Assembly: GCA_001800675.1 (NCBI GenBank) | Contig: MGVW01000021.1 | Location: 1 to 29,736, forward strand | DNA from: Euryarchaeota archaeon RBG_13_57_23 | GTDB taxonomy: Archaea > Thermoplasmatota > Thermoplasmata > UBA10834 | Length of the DNA stretch: 29,736 nucleotides | Direction: 5' to 3' | Shown here: positions 1 to 7,123 of the stretch, one piece after another | How positions within the stretch are numbered: position 1 is the first letter of the stretch | Layout of the letters: each line of letters starts with the position of its first letter | Position numbers and translations under genes: made by a program | The notes under the pieces: generated by a model | Seen by the model: only the letters and a program-made list of their open reading frames with translations | The model's database searches: none | What the model was told of the DNA's origin: nothing

Positions 1-1372
1 GGTCAAGGCCGGCGTTCTCCGAAAGAGCCGTAGGAACAACCTCCATCGCGGAAGCGAACGCGTCAATAGCGATTTGCTCCCTCCCTCCGATGGACGCAGC
101 GTAGTCCCTGAGCTTCAGTGCCAACTCGATGGCTGTCGATCCGCCGCCGGTGACGAGCTTGCCGTCTTCGAACGCCACTGAAACGACGCTTATGGCATCG
201 TTGAGAGAGCGGTCGATCTCGTCGACAACGTGCTCCGTCCCGCCTCTGATGAGGATTGAGACTGCCTTCGGGTTCTTGCAGCCCGTCACGAAGGTCATCC
301 TGTCGTCTGCGATCTTCTTCTCCTCGACCAGCTGTGCGATGCCAAGGTCATCTGCCTTCAGGTCGTCCAGCTTGGTGACGAGGTTGGCTCCTGTCGCCTT
401 CGCGAGCTTCTCCATGTCGCTCTTCTTGACCCTCCGGACCGCGTAGATCTTCTCCTTCCCGAGGTAATGCTGGGCTAGGTCGTCGATCCCCTTCTGGCAG
501 AACAGCACGTTCGCACCAGAGGATTTGACCTTCGCGACCATCTTCTTCAGCATGTTCTCTTCCTCGGCCAGGAAAGCCTGCAGCTGGCTGGGGTCAGTGA
601 TCTCTATCTTTGCGTCAATCTCGGTCTTCTTCACCTCGAGCGCAGAGTCGACGAGCGCTATCTTCGCACTCTCGACCTTCTTCGGCATTGCCGGGTGGAC
701 CGCTTCCTTGTCAACTATGATCCCTGCGATCATCTGGGTGTCGTCCATCGAGCCGCCCTGCTTCTTGACGATCTGGATGTTATCATCGTCGACTTCCCAC
801 TTGCCCTCACCGTTCTTCTCGGCGACAGCTGAGACCGCCTTCACGGCCACATCGGCGAGCAGGTCTCTTGACGCCGAAACGCTCTTCGAGATCATCGACG
901 TGCGCGCGATGTCCATAAGCGTCTCCTTGTCACTAGATGTAACGTTTATGGCCAAGTCATCGAGCAGATCTCTGGCCTTCTGCGCAGCCATCCTGTAACC
1001 GCCGGATATGACCGTCGGGTGGACGTTCTGCTCTATCATCGCCTCGGCCTTCTTCAGAAGCTCTCCGGCGAGGATTACCGCGGTGGTCGTGCCATCTCCG
1101 CACTCCTCGTCCTGGGTCTTCGCAACCTCGACGAGCATCTTGGCCGCCGGGTGTTCGACATCGATTTCCTTCAAAATGGTCACGCCGTCGTTCGTTATGA
1201 CGACGTCGCCCATGCTGTCCACAAGCATCTTGTCCATGCCCCTCGGGCCGAGTGTGCTGCGGACCGAATCTGCGATGGCCCTGGCCGCAGTGATGTTGTT
1301 GAACTGCGCGCCCTTGCCCTTCTCTCTCCTGGTTCCTTCCTTCAGTATGAAAACTGGTGTTTGACCTATCAA
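1..1372 (-). CDS. thsA: Thermosome subunit (group II chaperonin), C-terminus cut by window edge
   Basis: ATP-driven group II chaperonin subunit that forms the double-ring protein-folding chamber in the archaeal cytosol. The reading frame encodes 457 residues of the usual ~540 and leaves the window inside the conserved ENAGLD motif, so the C-terminal part is missing. Visible hallmarks are LGPRGMDKML at residues 41-50, TNDGVT at 60-65 and the nucleotide-binding GDGTTT at 92-97. The start is a TTG at 1372 giving MIGQTPVFILKEGT, the usual thermosome N-terminus; it is preceded by a strong GGAGGTG ribosome site six bases upstream, and no ATG is available. No partner gene is adjacent on the same strand. 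Which paralogue (alpha or beta) it is cannot be told from this segment. Confidence 0.96.
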   Translation of the reverse strand, partial: MIGQTPVFILKEGTRREKGKGAQFNNITAARAIADSVRSTLGPRGMDKMLVDSMGDVVITNDGVTILKEIDVEHPAAKMLVEVAKTQDEECGDGTTTAVILAGELLKKAEAMIEQNVHPTVISGGYRMAAQKARDLLDDLAINVTSSDKETLMDIARTSMISKSVSASRDLLADVAVKAVSAVAEKNGEGKWEVDDDNIQIVKKQGGSMDDTQMIAGIIVDKEAVHPAMPKKVESAKIALVDSALEVKKTEIDAKIEITDPSQLQAFLAEEENMLKKMVAKVKSSGANVLFCQKGIDDLAQHYLGKEKIYAVRRVKKSDMEKLAKATGANLVTKLDDLKADDLGIAQLVEEKKIADDRMTFVTGCKNPKAVSILIRGGTEHVVDEIDRSLNDAISVVSVAFEDGKLVTGGGSTAIELALKLRDYAASIGGREQIAIDAFASAMEVVPTALSENAGLD

Positions 1373-1416
1373 ATCGACACCTCCACGTCAGATTGCTGGA
1401 TATGTCCTAATCCGTT

Positions 1417-1464
1417 ACCGATTATCTCGGTTGGGATTTCGTATATGTTAGAACTTCTATATAA
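1417..1464 (-). promoter_or_regulatory. Thermosome promoter with palindrome at the predicted transcription start
   Basis: On the minus strand a TATA box TTATATAG occupies 1464-1457, which predicts transcription starting near 1434 and a leader of about 60 nt before the TTG. Directly after that start lies the inverted repeat ACCGA-TTATC-TCGGT (1417-1431). A repressor bound there would block transcription, as expected for a heat-shock-type operator. The boxes are seen in the sequence; the regulatory role is inferred. Confidence 0.5.
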
Positions 1465-1571
1465 GGATTGCTGCAGTCTGTTCGGGAAGTCTATGTATCG
1501 ATCTATGCTCACCATTTGCCACTGGCCCCGCCCCCATCAGAGCTCCCGCCCTTTGGCCAATTCTGCCGGTA

Positions 1572-2021
1572 TTACGATCGCCCCCCAACTCCGGCCAAAT
1601 GCAAGGTGCTCTGGGGTATGGATGGATTAGGAGGCGGCGATCCGGATGAGAGATGAGTCCCACCGTGGTTCGTGACTATCTTCAGTCCCGCTGCATATGT
1701 CCTGTAGCGCAGTCCCGAGTAGCTGTCCGAGACAGCTAGGTAGGTCATGAGGTTGGTAGCGGCAGTACCCCCAAAGTTGGAGTCGGGGAGGATTTCCTCC
1801 GAGTCAAACTCGCCCTCGATCCGCCACGCGTTCTCCACGGCGGAGACCAGAATCAGGAGGCCATTGTCCTTGCCCTCCTGTCCGGGGCCGCTCCGCTCGA
1901 AGGTCTTGATCGCGAACAAGTCGACTCCGTCTGTTAGGGGCGTGTTGACGATTAGGCGCTCGGTACGGATGGCCTCCGATGAGCATGCGAAGGGCCCACG
2001 AAGCGCCGCTTCGCATGCTTC
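1572..2021 (-). pseudogene. Decayed TPM-domain (YgcG/Psb32-like) gene fragment
   Basis: A minus-strand frame open from 2021 to 1572 resembles the middle and end of a TPM domain: RLIVNTPLTDG, then LFAIKTFERSGPGQEGKDNG and LLILVSAVENAWRIE, then ILPD and YAAGLKIV. In complete TPM proteins this follows an N-terminal signal peptide and a VNDxAxxL segment; both are missing and a stop codon lies at 2022-2024. After about 1665 the frame loses resemblance, and a Gly-rich stretch like the usual TPM tail continues in a different frame (about 1500-1610). I read it as a truncated, frameshifted relic of a membrane-associated TPM protein. It could instead be a short expressed protein starting at the TTG at 1919. 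Confidence 0.45.
1982..2019. repeat. Perfect 11-bp inverted repeat with a nested alternative hairpin
   Basis: AGCATGCGAAG (1982-1992) is perfectly complementary to CTTCGCATGCT (2009-2019) across a 16-nt loop. The right arm can instead pair with an internal copy, CGAAGC-GCC-GCTTCG, so two mutually exclusive hairpins exist. It sits between the TPM relic and the HisA-related gene, 55 bp before that gene's start. It may be a terminator-like structure, a leader element or a scar of the event that truncated the TPM gene. Confidence 0.6.
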
Positions 2022-2074
2022 CTATGGAGTACGACGTTTTATCTACGTCCTCCTCGCTCACGCGGAGTTTGTCT

Positions 2075-2719
2075 ATGATTGCTGTACCTTACGTCGAGAT
2101 TAGGAGACGAACTCTAACTAGGTATGACGTGACTGGTCTTACGTCAAACAGGAAGGGAGCGCGCGCGCTCACGCGTAGCGAAGTCACTGAGTTGGCATCT
2201 AAGGCATCGAACAAGATCGAGAAGCTGTATCTTGCCGATTTGGACGGAATCGAGCGCAACAAGCCGCAGCTCGGAGTCGTGCAGGACATTTGCGAGGCTG
2301 TCCCGACCTACTACGAGGGCGGAGTCCGGTTCGCGAACAACGTCATCGACATGCTCATCACGGGCGCGGACAAGTGCGTCATCGGAACCGGGACTCTTTC
2401 GAGTTTTGAGGACATCAGAGGAGCCTTTAAGCTCTCCGATAACATTACCTTCAAAGTAGACTACCGGGATGGGATCGTGGGTTTTGATGAAGGCATTGCT
2501 GGAAGGACCTTTCTCTCGCTCGCCCGGGACGTTCGCGACATCGGCATCACTGAAATGTTCGTCCCGAATGTGCTGGCCAGCGAGGCGATTGCTGTGAAGA
2601 AGCAGCTCGGAATCTCTCTTGGGGTCTTCGCGCCGATCTCTGAGCGTTCGAAGCTCGAGCAGCTCGGAGTGGACTATATCGTGGCAGGAGATTTCGGGGG
2701 ATTCGAGAGCAATGAGTGA
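2075..2719 (+). CDS. HisA-related (beta/alpha)8-barrel protein, COG1411 type
   Basis: A 214-residue protein related to phosphoribosylformimino-AICAR-ribotide isomerase (HisA). Barrel motifs include LYLADLDGIERNKPQL near the front, YYEGGVRF, CVIGTGTLSSFEDI, and IVAGDFGGFES at the end, which matches the C-terminal phosphate-binding loop of HisA/HisF barrels. The family is the archaeal HisA-like group whose true reaction is not settled to my knowledge; no histidine genes are nearby, so genuine histidine biosynthesis is not supported. The start at 2075 is chosen because GGAG (2064-2067) stands seven bases upstream and the protein then begins directly at strand one (MIAVPYVEIR); longer versions begin in non-homologous sequence. 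A TTTTAT element near 2037 could be its TATA box. The stop overlaps the next gene by 8 nt, so the two are probably co-translated. Confidence 0.8.
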   Translation: MIAVPYVEIRRRTLTRYDVTGLTSNRKGARALTRSEVTELASKASNKIEKLYLADLDGIERNKPQLGVVQDICEAVPTYYEGGVRFANNVIDMLITGADKCVIGTGTLSSFEDIRGAFKLSDNITFKVDYRDGIVGFDEGIAGRTFLSLARDVRDIGITEMFVPNVLASEAIAVKKQLGISLGVFAPISERSKLEQLGVDYIVAGDFGGFESNE

Positions 2720-3200
2720 CCTTCAGCGAAGCATTACCGTACTCTTCAGACGCAAGGGGAAGGAGTCTCTCACGGAACAGGAGTTCGTGTCATCCGCATC
2801 GTTCGACCTCAGATGGTTCTCGCCCAAGGAAGCACAGAAGCTTCTCGATGCGAGTCTCACGGGTGGATATCTCCAGAGGAAGAACGGCCACATTATCCCG
2901 ACATTCGACCTGAGATCCGTCGATGTTCCGCTGGATTTCAAGCCTTCAAAAGAGGTTCTCGAGCAGGCCTCGAGGAACAAAGCCGACCTGTTCTCCGAGA
3001 TCGTCGAGAAGATCGTCAAAGTGAGATCGGTTCCTAAGAGAGAGGTCGTATCCAAGGTCAATAAGAAACAGGAGATGCTGGGCATAGATGTCGAACCGGC
3101 AGCGCTCTTGGTGGCGTCCGACTACGGCCTTTTGTTGGATAGCGCATTCATTCAGAGGGCCGAGTCAGAGATACTCGGCCGCGACCACCCGATGCCTTAG
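2712..3200 (+). CDS. DUF2240 family archaeal protein
   Basis: A 162-residue protein matching the archaeal DUF2240 family: FRRKGKESL, then SFDLRWFSPKEAQKLLDASL, GGYLQRKNGHIIPTFD and VDVPLDFKPS, which reads like a winged-helix-type domain in the first 75 residues followed by a helical tail rich in Lys/Glu. The family has no established function that I can name; the fold suggests nucleic-acid binding or a partner protein. ATG at 2712 overlaps the preceding gene's end (ATGAGTGA), implying coupling to the HisA-related gene. Its stop is two bases from the convergent aMBF1 stop. Confidence 0.8.
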   Translation: MSDLQRSITVLFRRKGKESLTEQEFVSSASFDLRWFSPKEAQKLLDASLTGGYLQRKNGHIIPTFDLRSVDVPLDFKPSKEVLEQASRNKADLFSEIVEKIVKVRSVPKREVVSKVNKKQEMLGIDVEPAALLVASDYGLLLDSAFIQRAESEILGRDHPMP

Positions 3201-3202
3201 CT

Positions 3203-3703
3203 TCAGTCTTTCTGCATCTTTATCAGGTCGGCGAGGGTCAGGGTCGATGAACTCATCCCTTTGGCTACTGGTGTGTCAACGACCTTCTCCTTAAGCTTGA
3301 TGCCAAGCTCCCGTTCGAGTTTCGCTATGATTTTGTCGTCAGGTCGCATGTCGCCTGTCTCGATTTTGCCCAAAACCGTCAGCCGCTCGTTAATCTTCAT
3401 TGCGAGGTCCTTCTGCGTCATGCCCTTCTTTGAGCGTGCATCTCGTATTCGGACTGCGAAATCATCGACAAGCTCCTCCCTCTCCGTGGCCTCCAGCACG
3501 TCTCTGGATCGCGAGCGCCGCTCTCTCACCTCGAGCCTCTGCGCGATAACGGGCTTGGGCGCTTCCTCCTTTGGGATTTGTTTCTTCGTCTCGATGCCGA
3601 ACTTCGCGCATTCGGCGCATACTTCAAGTGGTACGCCCTCAATCGTCACTTTCCTAGTGAAAGTGACGTTCTTGCCACAAAGTTCGCATATCATCAAAAT
3701 CAC
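3203..3703 (-). CDS. Multiprotein bridging factor aMBF1 (zinc ribbon + HTH)
   Basis: Archaeal homologue of eukaryotic MBF1, a transcription cofactor. The N-terminus is a four-cysteine zinc ribbon (C6, C9, C29, C32), followed by a charged linker and a cro/XRE-type helix-turn-helix at about residues 78-135 (IRDARSKKGMTQKDLAMKIN, then LGKIETGDMRPDD). The tail ending in LADLIKMQKD is typical. A TATA box CTATTTATTC lies at 3735-3726 on this strand; 27 nt downstream is the GTG at 3703, suggesting a leaderless GTG start. The ATG at 3694 (MICELCGKN) is an almost equally good choice and would remove three residues. It is transcribed divergently from PAN. Confidence 0.92.
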   Translation of the reverse strand: MILMICELCGKNVTFTRKVTIEGVPLEVCAECAKFGIETKKQIPKEEAPKPVIAQRLEVRERRSRSRDVLEATEREELVDDFAVRIRDARSKKGMTQKDLAMKINERLTVLGKIETGDMRPDDKIIAKLERELGIKLKEKVVDTPVAKGMSSSTLTLADLIKMQKD

Positions 3704-3725
3704 GCATCTGAACTACAACGCCAAA

Positions 3726-3788
3726 GAATAAATAGACTATTTAACCTTATATAATTTCAAGCTGGATTGAACGGACTTAAACGAGGTG
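3726..3788. promoter_or_regulatory. Divergent promoter region between aMBF1 and PAN
   Basis: For PAN, the palindromic TTATATAA (3747-3754) predicts a start near 3777, followed by GAGGTG (3783-3788) seven bases before the TTG start. For aMBF1, GAATAAATAG as written on the plus strand (3726-3735) places transcription at 3703, its first codon. The two TATA boxes are about 20 bp apart, so polymerase occupancy at one could influence the other. Confidence 0.65.
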
Positions 3789-3795
3789 CACAACA

Positions 3796-5007
3796 TTGGA
3801 CCAGGACCAATCACAGAGCCCGATGCTCGAGGAGATACACAGGAAGGTATCTGTTCTTGAGGAGCGCAACCTCGAGCTAGTCGAAGAGTCTCGCCGGGTC
3901 GAGGGTGAGAAGAGATTCGTCGAGGGAGAGCTCATACGGCTGCAGAAGGAGCTCAAGAGGCTTAAGGCGGAGTTGGAGAGGTTGAAAGCCCCTCCGCTCA
4001 TCATCGGACAAATCAAAGACATACTCGCTGACGGCCGGGTCGTCGTGAAGAGCTCGACAGGTCCCGATTTCATCGTCAGCACATCGGACTACGTGTCCCC
4101 GGATCTTCTATTAGCGGGCGCGCGAGTGGCGCTCAACAAGCAGACCCTCGCGGTTATGGGGGTTCTGCCGCCATCTCTAGATCCGATCGTCGTCGGCGCA
4201 GAGATTATATCGAAACCAGACACCCAATACGATGACATTGGAGGACTTCAGGATCAGATCCTGGAGGTCAGGGAGGCAGTTGAGGACCCGCTGCTGAGGC
4301 CGGAACTATACAAGAAGGTCGGCATTGACCCACCGAAGGGGGTATTGCTGGTCGGCCCGCCGGGTACTGGAAAGACGCTGCTCGCCAAGGCGGTTGCGAA
4401 GCAGACCAACGCGACTTTCATCAGGTTTGTAGGATCAGAGCTCGTTCAGAAGTACATCGGAGAGGGCGCGAGGCTGGTGCGAGAGCTATTCGACCTCGCG
4501 AGGCAGAAAGCACCCTCGATCGTGTTCATCGACGAGATTGACAGCGTTGGCGCCAAGAGACTTGAGCTCGCCACATCCGGCGACCGCGAGGTCCAGAGGA
4601 CATTGATGCAGCTCCTCGCAGAGCTGGATGGGTTCAACCCACTCGGTGAGGTGAAGATCATTGGCGCAACGAACAGACCGGACATACTCGATGAAGCCCT
4701 GCTGAGACCGGGCAGGTTCGACAGGATCATCGAGATCCCCATGCCGAATTTCGAGTCTAGGACGGAGATCTACAAGATACACTCGAAGCGGATGAACCTC
4801 GACCAGAGCGTTAACCTCGAAGAGCTAGCGGTCAAATCAGAGGGGGCTACCGGGGCCGACATGAAGGCGATTTGCACTGAGGCTGGCATGTTCGCGATAA
4901 GGGACAACAGGGACATTGTCACAATGATCGACTTCGAGAAGGCCGTTGCCAAGGTTCTGGATGAAGGCACCGAAAAGGCGATGGAATCAGGCCCGATGTT
5001 CGCCTGA
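3796..5007 (+). CDS. pan: Proteasome-activating nucleotidase PAN (AAA ATPase)
   Basis: Hexameric AAA ATPase that unfolds substrates and feeds them to the archaeal 20S proteasome. At 403 residues it has the usual length. Order of parts: N-terminal coiled coil (about 11-65), the proline pair at 66-67 where PAN coiled coils join the OB domain, OB domain to about 130, then the AAA module with Walker A GPPGTGKT (187-194), Walker B VFIDEID (243-249), ATNRPD (291-296) and arginine fingers in LRPGRFDR (303-310). The C-terminus is MFA, where the proteasome-docking HbYX motif is expected; Phe replaces Tyr. Start is TTG at 3796 with GAGGTG upstream. The stop TGA abuts the stop of the convergent zinc-ribbon gene (TGATCA, 5005-5010). 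Proteasome genes are not in the window. Confidence 0.97.
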   Translation: MDQDQSQSPMLEEIHRKVSVLEERNLELVEESRRVEGEKRFVEGELIRLQKELKRLKAELERLKAPPLIIGQIKDILADGRVVVKSSTGPDFIVSTSDYVSPDLLLAGARVALNKQTLAVMGVLPPSLDPIVVGAEIISKPDTQYDDIGGLQDQILEVREAVEDPLLRPELYKKVGIDPPKGVLLVGPPGTGKTLLAKAVAKQTNATFIRFVGSELVQKYIGEGARLVRELFDLARQKAPSIVFIDEIDSVGAKRLELATSGDREVQRTLMQLLAELDGFNPLGEVKIIGATNRPDILDEALLRPGRFDRIIEIPMPNFESRTEIYKIHSKRMNLDQSVNLEELAVKSEGATGADMKAICTEAGMFAIRDNRDIVTMIDFEKAVAKVLDEGTEKAMESGPMFA

Positions 5008-5184
5008 TCAAGGAAACCGCGGAGATCGCTTCTCCGCTTCTTCCACATCCATTTCTATCACGAAAGAACCGATGTAGTCGCATTTCTTGCAGTGGTATTT
5101 CTGACCCGTGATAAGGGCCGCCTCATAGTAGAGGTCAGAGGAGCCGCACTGCGGGCATGTCAGTACGGTCTTCGGTTTCTTCAT
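5008..5184 (-). CDS. Small zinc-ribbon protein (58 aa)
   Basis: A 58-residue protein with one zinc ribbon, C10-P-Q-C13 and C32-K-K-C35, separated by GSSDLYYEAALITGQKYH, then an acidic tail. The ribbon resembles those of transcription factor S and other archaeal RNA-polymerase-associated proteins, but there is no second domain and I cannot assign a function. ATG 5184 is chosen because AGGTG lies five bases upstream; the upstream in-frame ATG at 5238 would run into truD and adds non-conserved sequence. It follows truD by 43 nt and is probably the last gene of the hef-to-truD series. Confidence 0.75.
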   Translation of the reverse strand: MKKPKTVLTCPQCGSSDLYYEAALITGQKYHCKKCDYIGSFVIEMDVEEAEKRSPRFP

Positions 5185-5227
5185 GATGGCACCTACCGGA
5201 TGGCCATTTCCGGAGATAACCCTTCCT

Positions 5228-6511
5228 TCAGTAGGCACTCATGTCGGCCTTCATGAACTCGCGCATGAGCGTGGTGGCGTAGCACCCCTTGTTGAGGGCG
5301 AACCGGAATGTGACCTCTCCCGGGCCGAGGTCGATTTTGAAGTCTCTATAAGGCGCGAGGAGTTCTCTCCTGGTCCCCTTTGAGGACGCTTCCCGGAGAC
5401 CTACAATCTGGAAATCCATGTTCTTGATGTTCTCGCTTTCTACGATCTTTCTCTCGATCTCTCCCATCCTGCCTTCGGCGAAGACAGAGCTGGTACCGTA
5501 GATGAGGCCGCTCACGAATGCCTTTCCCTCGCGTGCGCTCTTGACCGCCTTGTCGTGATTGTCGGCGGCGACGGTTATCGGGGTGTCGTGATCAGGGACG
5601 TTGGTCTTCGTGAGAGGGAGGATGATGTCCCCTATCCCCGGGTCCCGGAGGGACATCCCATCTCTGATGCGCCAACTTAGAATCCTGTTGAACAGGTATG
5701 ACTGGTATGCGTGCACGAACATCATGAGAAGATTGCGCGGAAGCCGTCTGAGGGCACCGACATGGTCTCCTGGATGGTCTCTCAAATGCTCGATGATGGT
5801 CCTCTCGAAGGTCAGCTTCATGGGGAACTCAACAAGGGCTCTCTCGAAATCTCTGGTCTGCTGAAGATTCCTCCTAGCATCATTCGCCTCGGAATTCTCC
5901 TCCTCGGATGGGTTTGCGATGTACCTCATCACGGCTCCCTCGAAATCGGCCATGACCAGATCCTTGCCGATCAGGTGGGTGATGGGTCGGATGGACCCGA
6001 ACCGCTGGACGCCGAAGAAGTTGGGGAATCCCCCAGCCTCATCTAGCTTCTTATTGACCTCTTCGCAGGTTCCCGGGAGGTCGACTCCCTCAGCCACGTC
6101 CGAGACCTTGATCCTGAACTTGTTGCCTATGAGATCGCCTATCTCGAGAGACCTTCTCGAGGTGTACGCGTCGATTATCCTCACATCCGGTATCTGAAGT
6201 GCCTTGACATCCTCAAGAGGCGCGTTGAAGGACATCAGCTGCGTGGCGACCGCTCTTCCGTCTTTGGTGCCCGCGAAGCCTATTCTGGTCCTCCCCACAT
6301 GGAGGTTGCTGGCAAGCCTCCTGACAAGCCTATTCGCCTCCCAGTTGCGGTGCCACACCTTGGCAATGACGTACTTGCCGTCTGCGGCGGGCATTGGAAG
6401 GACCGATATCTCCTCGACCTCGAAGTCCTCGGGGATTTTCCGAAGCTTCCCCCCGATGCCCGTGATGCCCTCCGTAAGGAAGACCTCAAGACCGAGCTCG
6501 CTCTCCATCAT
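5228..6511 (-). CDS. truD: tRNA pseudouridine(13) synthase TruD
   Basis: Isomerises uridine 13 of tRNA to pseudouridine. The 427-residue length matches archaeal TruD. The catalytic aspartate is D84 in GTKDGRAVATQ; further family signatures are KIPEDFEVEEI near residue 25, NFFGVQRFG around 165 and the TruD insertion domain in the centre rich in charged helices. The C-terminal part ends in FALNKGCYATTLMREFMK, typical of the family. Two consecutive ATGs (6511 and 6508) can serve as start; neither has a strong ribosome site. It follows rpoL by 46 nt on the same strand. Confidence 0.96.
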   Translation of the reverse strand: MMESELGLEVFLTEGITGIGGKLRKIPEDFEVEEISVLPMPAADGKYVIAKVWHRNWEANRLVRRLASNLHVGRTRIGFAGTKDGRAVATQLMSFNAPLEDVKALQIPDVRIIDAYTSRRSLEIGDLIGNKFRIKVSDVAEGVDLPGTCEEVNKKLDEAGGFPNFFGVQRFGSIRPITHLIGKDLVMADFEGAVMRYIANPSEEENSEANDARRNLQQTRDFERALVEFPMKLTFERTIIEHLRDHPGDHVGALRRLPRNLLMMFVHAYQSYLFNRILSWRIRDGMSLRDPGIGDIILPLTKTNVPDHDTPITVAADNHDKAVKSAREGKAFVSGLIYGTSSVFAEGRMGEIERKIVESENIKNMDFQIVGLREASSKGTRRELLAPYRDFKIDLGPGEVTFRFALNKGCYATTLMREFMKADMSAY

Positions 6512-6557
6512 ACAACCAACAGAATCATGACTGAGTCTAAAGAACGTTAGGGCAGTA

Positions 6558-6833
6558 TCAGCCCAGCTGCTTCTCGATCAGCTGGCGCGCCTCCAAGAAC
6601 TGGTTCGAGAGGGACTTCGCAGCCTTCTTGAGGGCGGCCTGTGGCTTCCCCTCCTTGACCTCGATCTCCAGAACGGGCTTGTCCAGTTGCGGGTGGCCTG
6701 TAACGTATCTCGCCTCGACTACGTTCTTGTCCTGGAGCAGCTCGTGTATCAGAGGATAGATCAGCGTGTCGTCTGGATCGGCTATTTCCAGCTTGAGCAT
6801 GTCCTTCTTCTTTTCGACCAGCTTGAACTCCAT
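6558..6833 (-). CDS. rpoL: DNA-directed RNA polymerase subunit Rpo11 (RpoL)
   Basis: Small assembly subunit of archaeal RNA polymerase, partner of Rpo3 and counterpart of eukaryotic Rpb11. The 91-residue frame starts MEFKLVEKKKDMLKLEI, then DDTLIYPLIHELLQD, VVEARYVTGHPQLDKPVLEI and a C-terminal helix, the RpoL pattern. In most relatives the loop reads 'HPLVDKP'; here it is HPQLDKP. ATG 6833 is chosen by the family N-terminus; an upstream ATG at 6893 would add 20 unmatched residues. Spacing to the preceding zinc-ribbon gene is 86 nt and to truD 46 nt. Confidence 0.93.
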   Translation of the reverse strand: MEFKLVEKKKDMLKLEIADPDDTLIYPLIHELLQDKNVVEARYVTGHPQLDKPVLEIEVKEGKPQAALKKAAKSLSNQFLEARQLIEKQLG

Positions 6834-6919
6834 GGGCCTCAGCTCCACTCGTATGGGCAAGGGGTTCATAAAGGTATCTGATTCGGCCAGCATGTACTGG
6901 CAGGGGTCTCAGAAGTGAT

Positions 6920-7123
6920 TCACTTCTTTCCTTTCTTGGCCGACTTAGCCTTCGCCTTCTTCGCCTTTGTGCTCTTCTGTTTGATCTGGACCACCTTGCG
7001 ACCCAAGGGATACATCGTGCCGCACATGGAGCACACGTCGACCTTGCACCACCTCTCATCCTCGGTGGCTATGATCTTGATTATGCACGGGCTCTCGCAC
7101 AAAGGACACTTGTTCATCGCCAT
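6920..7123 (-). CDS. Small cysteine-rich zinc-ribbon protein with Lys/Ala tail (67 aa)
   Basis: Sixty-seven residues with cysteines at 6, 9, 13, 26, 31 and 34 (CPLCESPC and CSMC), followed by MYPLGRKVV and a tail of alternating Lys and Ala-Lys (residues about 50-67) that should bind nucleic acid. The gene begins on the base after the hef stop codon (TAGATG), with GGAGG eight bases upstream, so it is translationally coupled to hef. A second ATG lies at 7117. I do not recognise a named family; possible roles are in transcription or RNA binding given the rpoL and truD neighbours. Confidence 0.8.
   Translation of the reverse strand: MAMNKCPLCESPCIIKIIATEDERWCKVDVCSMCGTMYPLGRKVVQIKQKSTKAKKAKAKSAKKGKK

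Noticed and set aside
129..1364. Plus-strand open frames across the left edge
   Set aside because: They lie antisense to the thermosome reading frame, which carries all family motifs; the plus frames have no homology and Ser-rich composition typical of antisense shadows.
1457..1663. Short frames in the gene-poor stretch before the thermosome, one with Cys and Pro residues
   Set aside because: No ribosome site, no convincing motif, and the region looks like the decayed tail of the TPM gene plus the thermosome promoter.
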